Part shown: positions 5,346 through 8,125 of the stretch, one piece after another
Layout of the letters: each line of letters begins with the position of its first letter
Position numbering within the stretch: position 1 is the first letter of the stretch
Assembly (NCBI GenBank): GCA_934408835.1
Contig: CAKRVU010000048.1
Location: 1-8,125 of the forward strand
Length of the DNA: 8,125 bases
Direction of reading: 5' to 3'
From: an uncultured Oscillospiraceae bacterium
GTDB taxonomy: Bacteria > Bacillota > Clostridia > Oscillospirales > Ruminococcaceae
The notes under the pieces: generated by a model
Seen by the model: the letters and a program-made list of their open reading frames with translations, nothing else
Told to the model about the DNA's origin: nothing
Databases searched by the model: none
Position numbers and translations under genes: made by a program

Positions 5346-7460
5346 GTTGGATTTTTGCTTTGCCTGTAGATGTGCGATGGCGTCTTTGCGGGATAAATTG
5401 ATGCGACCTTGATCGTCAATCTCGGTGACCATTACCAGAATCTCATCTCCCTCGTTCACTACATCTGTTACTTTATTGACTCGTTTAAAGTCTAAGCAGG
5501 AGATGTGAACGAGACCTTCCTTGCCGGGAGCGATCTCCACAAAAGCGCCAAAGTTCATAATCCGAGTTACCTTGCCGCGATAGATTGCGCCCACTTCCGG
5601 ATCCATTGCAATGGTTTCGATAACTGCCTTGGCTCGGCTGACGTTTTCTTTGTCGGCACCCAGAATATAAATGTGACCATCTTCTTCAATGTCAATTTTT
5701 ACATTGCATTCGGCGCAGATTTTCTGGATTACTTTTCCGCCGCTGCCGATTACATCACGGATTTTATCCACAGAGATGAGAAGCTGCTCCAGCTTGGGCG
5801 CATACGTTGAAACCTCTGCACGAGGTTCCGCTATGACCGGAAGCATGATATCGTCTAAAATTTTCAGGCGTGCTTTTTTGGTTTTTTCAAATGCTTGCGC
5901 AATAATTTCAGGAGTGAGACCGTCTGTCTTGATATCCACCTGAATAGCGGTAATACCCTTGTGTGTTCCGCCGACCTTAAAGTCCATATCGCCGAAAAAG
6001 TCTTCTAATCCTTGAATATCGGTCAAGGTCATAAAACTGCCGTCTTCTGCGGTAATAAGTCCGCATGAGATACCGGCAACCGGTGCGGTGATAGGAACGC
6101 CTGCGTCCATTAAGGCAAGAGTAGAGCCGCAGATAGAAGCCTGTGACGTCGATCCGTTTGAGGAAAGCACCTCGGAGACCACTCGAATGGCATACGGGAA
6201 CTCTTCCGCTGTTGGAAGCACCGCCAGAAGCGCCCGTTCGGCAAGAGCCCCATGTCCGATTTCCCGTCTTCCGGGTCCGCGGCTTGGTCTGGTTTCTCCT
6301 ACTGAATAGGACGGGAAATTATACTGATGCAGATAACGTTTATGGGTATATTCATCAATGCCGTCTAGGCGTTGTTCCTCACTGAGCGGACCAAGCGTCG
6401 CGATGGATAATACCTGTGTTTGTCCGCGGGTAAATAAGCCTGAGCCATGTACTCTTGGCAGGACGGCAACCTCCGCCGACAAAGGACGAATTTCATCCAT
6501 GCCACGACCGTCTACTCTCTTTTGTTCTTTCAACAACCAATGGCGCACGATTTTTTTCTGTAAACGATATAAAGCTTCATCGATCCAGCCTTCTTGGTCC
6601 GGGTAAGAAGGATCATACGTTTCATGCATCCGGTCTATAATCGGCTGAAGCCGCTTTTCTCGTATATTCTTATCGTTGGTATCTAGGGCTACCATCACGT
6701 CCTCTTCCGCTTCGGCAAAAATACGATCGAGCAATTCCTGCGGGGGACCGCTATATTCAAAACTTTGCTTCGGCTTCCCGATTTCCTGCTGGATTTCCTT
6801 TACAAAGGAGACCATCTTTTTGATCTCCTCGTGACCTGCTAAAATGCAGCGAAGCATGGTGTCTTCATCTACTTGATTGGCACCGGCCTCGATCATAACG
6901 ATTTTTTCGCTGCTGCCTGCAACGGTCAAATCCAAATCTGATTTTAACCGTTCTTCTTCGTTTGGATTCAGGATGATCTCGCCGTTTACCAGCGCGACCG
7001 AGACGCTTACCACCGGACCAGCCCACGGAATATCCGAAATAGACAATGCCACAGCGGTGCCAAGCATTGCGATGATCTCAGGGGAATGGTCGATATCGGT
7101 GGCAAGAACAGTGGCGACAACCGATACATCGTTGCGCATTTCTTTTGGGAAAAAGGGGCGAATCGGACGGTCAATCACCCGCGAGGTTAAGATAGCGTGT
7201 TCACTTGGGCGGGACTCTCTTTTTAAAAAGGAACCGGGGATTTTTCCGGCCGCATACAGTTTTTCTTCGTAGTCTACAGATAACGGAAAGAAGTCGACTC
7301 CTTCCCGTGGTTTGGCAGACATCGTTGTATGTACCATTACAACGGTATCCCCATAACGCACCCAACAGGAGCCGTTGGCAAGCTCGCTGGTTTTTCCCGT
7401 TTCTACAGTTAATGCTTCTCCTGCAAAAACTGTTTGAAATATTCGTTTTGTCAAAGGCAT
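5340..7460 (-). CDS. pnp: Polynucleotide phosphorylase (PNPase)
   Basis: This trimeric 3'-to-5' exoribonuclease degrades RNA with phosphate to give nucleoside diphosphates, and can run in reverse to add tails. It is a core enzyme of mRNA turnover. The 706 residues match the family. Domains are a first RNase PH-like domain (about 5-140), a helical linker (about 240-315), the catalytic second RNase PH domain (about 318-540) with FTRGQTQ (343-349), RGPGRREIGHGAL (394-406), phosphate-binding SNGSTSQAS (434-442) and the acidic pair in LED (485-487) and GDMD (490-493), a KH domain (about 560-617) with its GSGG loop (572-575), and an S1 domain (about 622-692, RGKVTRIMNFGAFVEI). I chose ATG 7460: GGAG lies 7 nt upstream and the N-terminus then aligns in length with Bacillus PNPase. 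In-frame ATGs at 7466 and 7481 are spaced worse. It is transcribed after rpsO, 135 nt away. Confidence 0.98.
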   Translation of the reverse strand: MPLTKRIFQTVFAGEALTVETGKTSELANGSCWVRYGDTVVMVHTTMSAKPREGVDFFPLSVDYEEKLYAAGKIPGSFLKRESRPSEHAILTSRVIDRPIRPFFPKEMRNDVSVVATVLATDIDHSPEIIAMLGTAVALSISDIPWAGPVVSVSVALVNGEIILNPNEEERLKSDLDLTVAGSSEKIVMIEAGANQVDEDTMLRCILAGHEEIKKMVSFVKEIQQEIGKPKQSFEYSGPPQELLDRIFAEAEEDVMVALDTNDKNIREKRLQPIIDRMHETYDPSYPDQEGWIDEALYRLQKKIVRHWLLKEQKRVDGRGMDEIRPLSAEVAVLPRVHGSGLFTRGQTQVLSIATLGPLSEEQRLDGIDEYTHKRYLHQYNFPSYSVGETRPSRGPGRREIGHGALAERALLAVLPTAEEFPYAIRVVSEVLSSNGSTSQASICGSTLALMDAGVPITAPVAGISCGLITAEDGSFMTLTDIQGLEDFFGDMDFKVGGTHKGITAIQVDIKTDGLTPEIIAQAFEKTKKARLKILDDIMLPVIAEPRAEVSTYAPKLEQLLISVDKIRDVIGSGGKVIQKICAECNVKIDIEEDGHIYILGADKENVSRAKAVIETIAMDPEVGAIYRGKVTRIMNFGAFVEIAPGKEGLVHISCLDFKRVNKVTDVVNEGDEILVMVTEIDDQGRINLSRKDAIAHLQAKQKSNS

Positions 7461-7467
7461 ATTCATT

Positions 7468-7471
7468 CTCC
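7468..7471 (-). promoter_or_regulatory. pnp ribosome-binding site (decides start)
   Basis: GGAG on the minus strand (7471-7468) lies 7 nt before ATG 7460 but only 1 nt before the in-frame ATG at 7466, and downstream of the ATG at 7481. This selects 7460 as the start. Confidence 0.6.
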
Positions 7472-7510
7472 ATTCCACCATAATAGGTCTGTTTTGTATC
7501 AGTTTTGGAA

Positions 7511-7524
7511 GCTGACGAATCAGC
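7511..7524 (-). repeat. Small hairpin with UUCG loop in pnp leader
   Basis: On the minus strand, GCTGA and TCAGC form a perfect five-bp stem around a TTCG loop, 51 nt before the pnp start codon. It may be a stable structural element in the rpsO-pnp spacer. The closing pair is A-U, not the extra-stable C-G. Confidence 0.35.
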
Positions 7525-7531
7525 GCAAACC

Positions 7532-7559
7532 GCTATAAAATAACGTCCAAAATTGCCAA
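7532..7559 (-). promoter_or_regulatory. Candidate internal promoter for pnp
   Basis: On the minus strand, TTGGCA (7559-7554, five of six matches) and TATAGC (7537-7532, four of six) are 16 bp apart, directly after the rpsO-pnp hairpin. Separate pnp promoters after rpsO are known in other bacteria. The -10 here is poor, so this is tentative. Confidence 0.3.
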
Positions 7560-7586
7560 AAGGCAAGCGGAAAATCCACCTGCCTT
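7560..7586 (-). terminator. rpsO-pnp intergenic hairpin (attenuating terminator or processing site)
   Basis: Arms 7560-7571 and 7575-7586 form a 12-bp stem, with two G-U pairs on the minus strand, and a three-base loop, 9 nt after the rpsO stop. The minus-strand tail is TT then GG, so the U-tract is short and termination is probably partial. It may let some polymerase read into pnp, protect the rpsO 3' end, or be a cleavage site, as described for rpsO-pnp messages in enteric bacteria. Confidence 0.65.
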
Positions 7587-7595
7587 ATTGGTAGC

Positions 7596-7862
7596 TTATT
7601 TACGAATTCCAAGTTTTGCAATAATGGCACGATAGCGTTCAATATCCTTTTTCTTAAGGTAATTCAACAGATTGCGCCGACGTCCCACCATTTTTAAAAG
7701 ACCTCTTCTGGAATGATGATCGTGTTTGTGCTCCTTTAAGTGCTCAACCAGATCGTTGATCCGTTTGGTTAAAATGGCAATTTGTACTTCTGGGGAGCCG
7801 GTATCGCCTTCATGTGTAGCATTTTCCAGAATAATCTGTGTTTTTTCTTCTTTTCTCATCAT
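7596..7862 (-). CDS. rpsO: 30S ribosomal protein S15
   Basis: This small-subunit protein binds the central domain of 16S rRNA early in assembly and helps bridge the two subunits. The 88-residue product has the family core [19 protein letters not shown] (16-34), [20 protein letters not shown] (40-59) and [17 protein letters not shown] (60-76), and ends LGIRK. The length matches the usual 88-89. Three in-frame ATGs cluster at 7868, 7862 and 7859, after GAGGTG (7875-7870). ATG 7862 has the best spacing (7 nt after GAGGTG); 7859 is an equally acceptable choice by homology, while 7868 is only 1 nt away. An upstream in-frame extension to 7961 is leader sequence. The gene is first in an rpsO-pnp operon behind a strong promoter. 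Confidence 0.97.
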   Translation of the reverse strand: MMRKEEKTQIILENATHEGDTGSPEVQIAILTKRINDLVEHLKEHKHDHHSRRGLLKMVGRRRNLLNYLKKKDIERYRAIIAKLGIRK

Positions 7863-7869
7863 AATCATA

Positions 7870-7875
7870 CACCTC
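7870..7875 (-). promoter_or_regulatory. rpsO ribosome-binding site with three nearby ATGs
   Basis: GAGGTG on the minus strand (7875-7870) precedes ATG ATT ATG ATG. Spacing is 1 nt to 7868, 7 nt to 7862 and 10 nt to 7859, so 7862 or 7859 is the likely start. Confidence 0.6.
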
Positions 7876-7966
7876 TTTTTTAATTTGCAGACGGCGTCGT
7901 AAGGGGTTCTGGCGCTCCGGAAACCGGCAAACGCCCCAAACCACGCGCGCAGCATTGACACAAGAT
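7876..7966 (-). promoter_or_regulatory. Structured rpsO 5' leader, candidate S15 autoregulatory element
   Basis: From the predicted transcript start near 7966 to the ribosome-binding site there is a GC-rich leader of about 90 nt in an otherwise A+T-rich spacer. A CCGG-AAA-CCGG hairpin (7917-7927) is enclosed by GGCG (7911-7914) pairing with CGCC (7932-7935). A second GGCG (7893-7896) and GGGG (7903-7906) could compete for the same C-rich strand (7932-7937). S15 represses its own translation in several bacteria through leader structures that differ between lineages. That this leader binds S15 is my inference. Confidence 0.4.
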
Positions 7967-7972
7967 ATTTTT

Positions 7973-8001
7973 ATTATACCATGGGTTTCTATGGTTGTAA
8001 A
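7973..8001 (-). promoter_or_regulatory. Sigma-A-type promoter of rpsO-pnp
   Basis: On the minus strand, TTTACA (8001-7996) and a perfect TATAAT (7978-7973) are separated by 17 bp. TGG precedes the -10, giving the extended -10 motif TGnTATAAT. This is the strongest promoter in the window. The expected start is near 7966, about 100 nt before rpsO. Confidence 0.88.
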
Positions 8002-8125
8002 GTATTTTTTTAATGACAAACTGTTAAAATGCAGCTGGATGATTGTTACGGAGATAAATCCGAAAGGGGCGTTAGACGGAAGGGAGATCGGTTGTTTTTG
8101 GCATTGTGATCATTGGTCAATCGGA
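8002..8125. other. Unassigned right edge upstream of the rpsO promoter
   Basis: No feature can be supported here. A minus-strand frame is open from the edge for 25 codons and stops at TAA 8048-8046, which could be the tail of an upstream gene, but the peptide (RLTNDHNAKNNRSPF...) is not recognisable. A plus-strand frame from ATG 8039 is open to the edge but has no ribosome-binding site. Confidence 0.3.

Noticed and set aside
6877..7272. 131-codon plus-strand open frame opposite pnp
   Set aside because: It is a shadow of conserved PNPase coding sequence, with no ribosome-binding site and unusual composition.
7461..7481. Earlier ATG starts for pnp (7466 and 7481)
   Set aside because: The ribosome-binding site is too close to 7466 and lies downstream of 7481. 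The N-terminus from 7460 matches the family length.
7201..7566. 121-codon minus-strand frame overlapping the pnp start
   Set aside because: Most of it is an alternate-frame reading of PNPase residues, and its start lies within the rpsO-pnp hairpin and promoter region.
7863..7961. N-terminal extension of rpsO from a TTG at 7961
   Set aside because: It would begin about 5 nt after the predicted transcript start with no ribosome-binding site, and adds residues unlike any S15. It is the structured leader read in frame.
8039..8125. Possible start of a divergent plus-strand gene at the right edge
   Set aside because: There is no ribosome-binding site or promoter, only 29 codons are visible, and the composition is odd (Cys, Trp and His cluster).

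Overview
The window looks like a piece of chromosome from an endospore-forming, anaerobic-type Firmicute, most probably class Clostridia. An Oscillospirales-like lineage is my inference and is not proven. The grounds are a spoIIIA sporulation operon, a GTP-type PEP carboxykinase, a Firmicute-type rpsO-pnp pair, moderate base composition with A+T-rich spacers, strong GAGG/GGAG ribosome-binding sites and a mix of ATG and GTG starts. There are no mobile elements, CRISPR arrays, tRNAs or rRNAs, and no sign of recent transfer.

Left part (1-2991, plus strand): the tail of spoIIIAD, then complete spoIIIAE, spoIIIAF, spoIIIAG and spoIIIAH. Gaps are 2, 27, 14 and 12 nt, so this is one tight operon. 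The products form the mother-cell half of the SpoIIIA-SpoIIQ channel that links mother cell and forespore during engulfment. The operon ends in a strong terminator (2959-2991). Just beyond it lies a perfect 28-bp palindrome (3012-3039) with U-tracts on both strands, placed to stop transcription from both converging sides.

Middle part (3133-5340, minus strand): pckG, a complete 590-residue GTP-dependent PEP carboxykinase with all expected active-site motifs. It is preceded by a 434-bp spacer. That spacer holds the pnp terminator, two candidate pckG promoters, direct and inverted repeats near the start, a GC-rich hairpin and an unexplained plus-strand terminator-like hairpin with a 10-nt direct repeat.

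Right part (5340-8001, minus strand): rpsO (ribosomal protein S15) followed by pnp (polynucleotide phosphorylase), the classic pairing. A near-consensus extended -10 promoter (7973-8001) drives a roughly 100-nt GC-rich structured leader ahead of rpsO, a candidate for S15 autoregulation. A 12-bp hairpin separates rpsO from pnp and may attenuate, process or stabilise the message. The last 124 bp hold nothing I can assign.

Overall the coding content is conserved housekeeping and sporulation machinery. I found no undescribed protein system. The points worth a second look are non-coding: the pckG upstream region, the rpsO leader, the rpsO-pnp hairpin and the bidirectional terminator.
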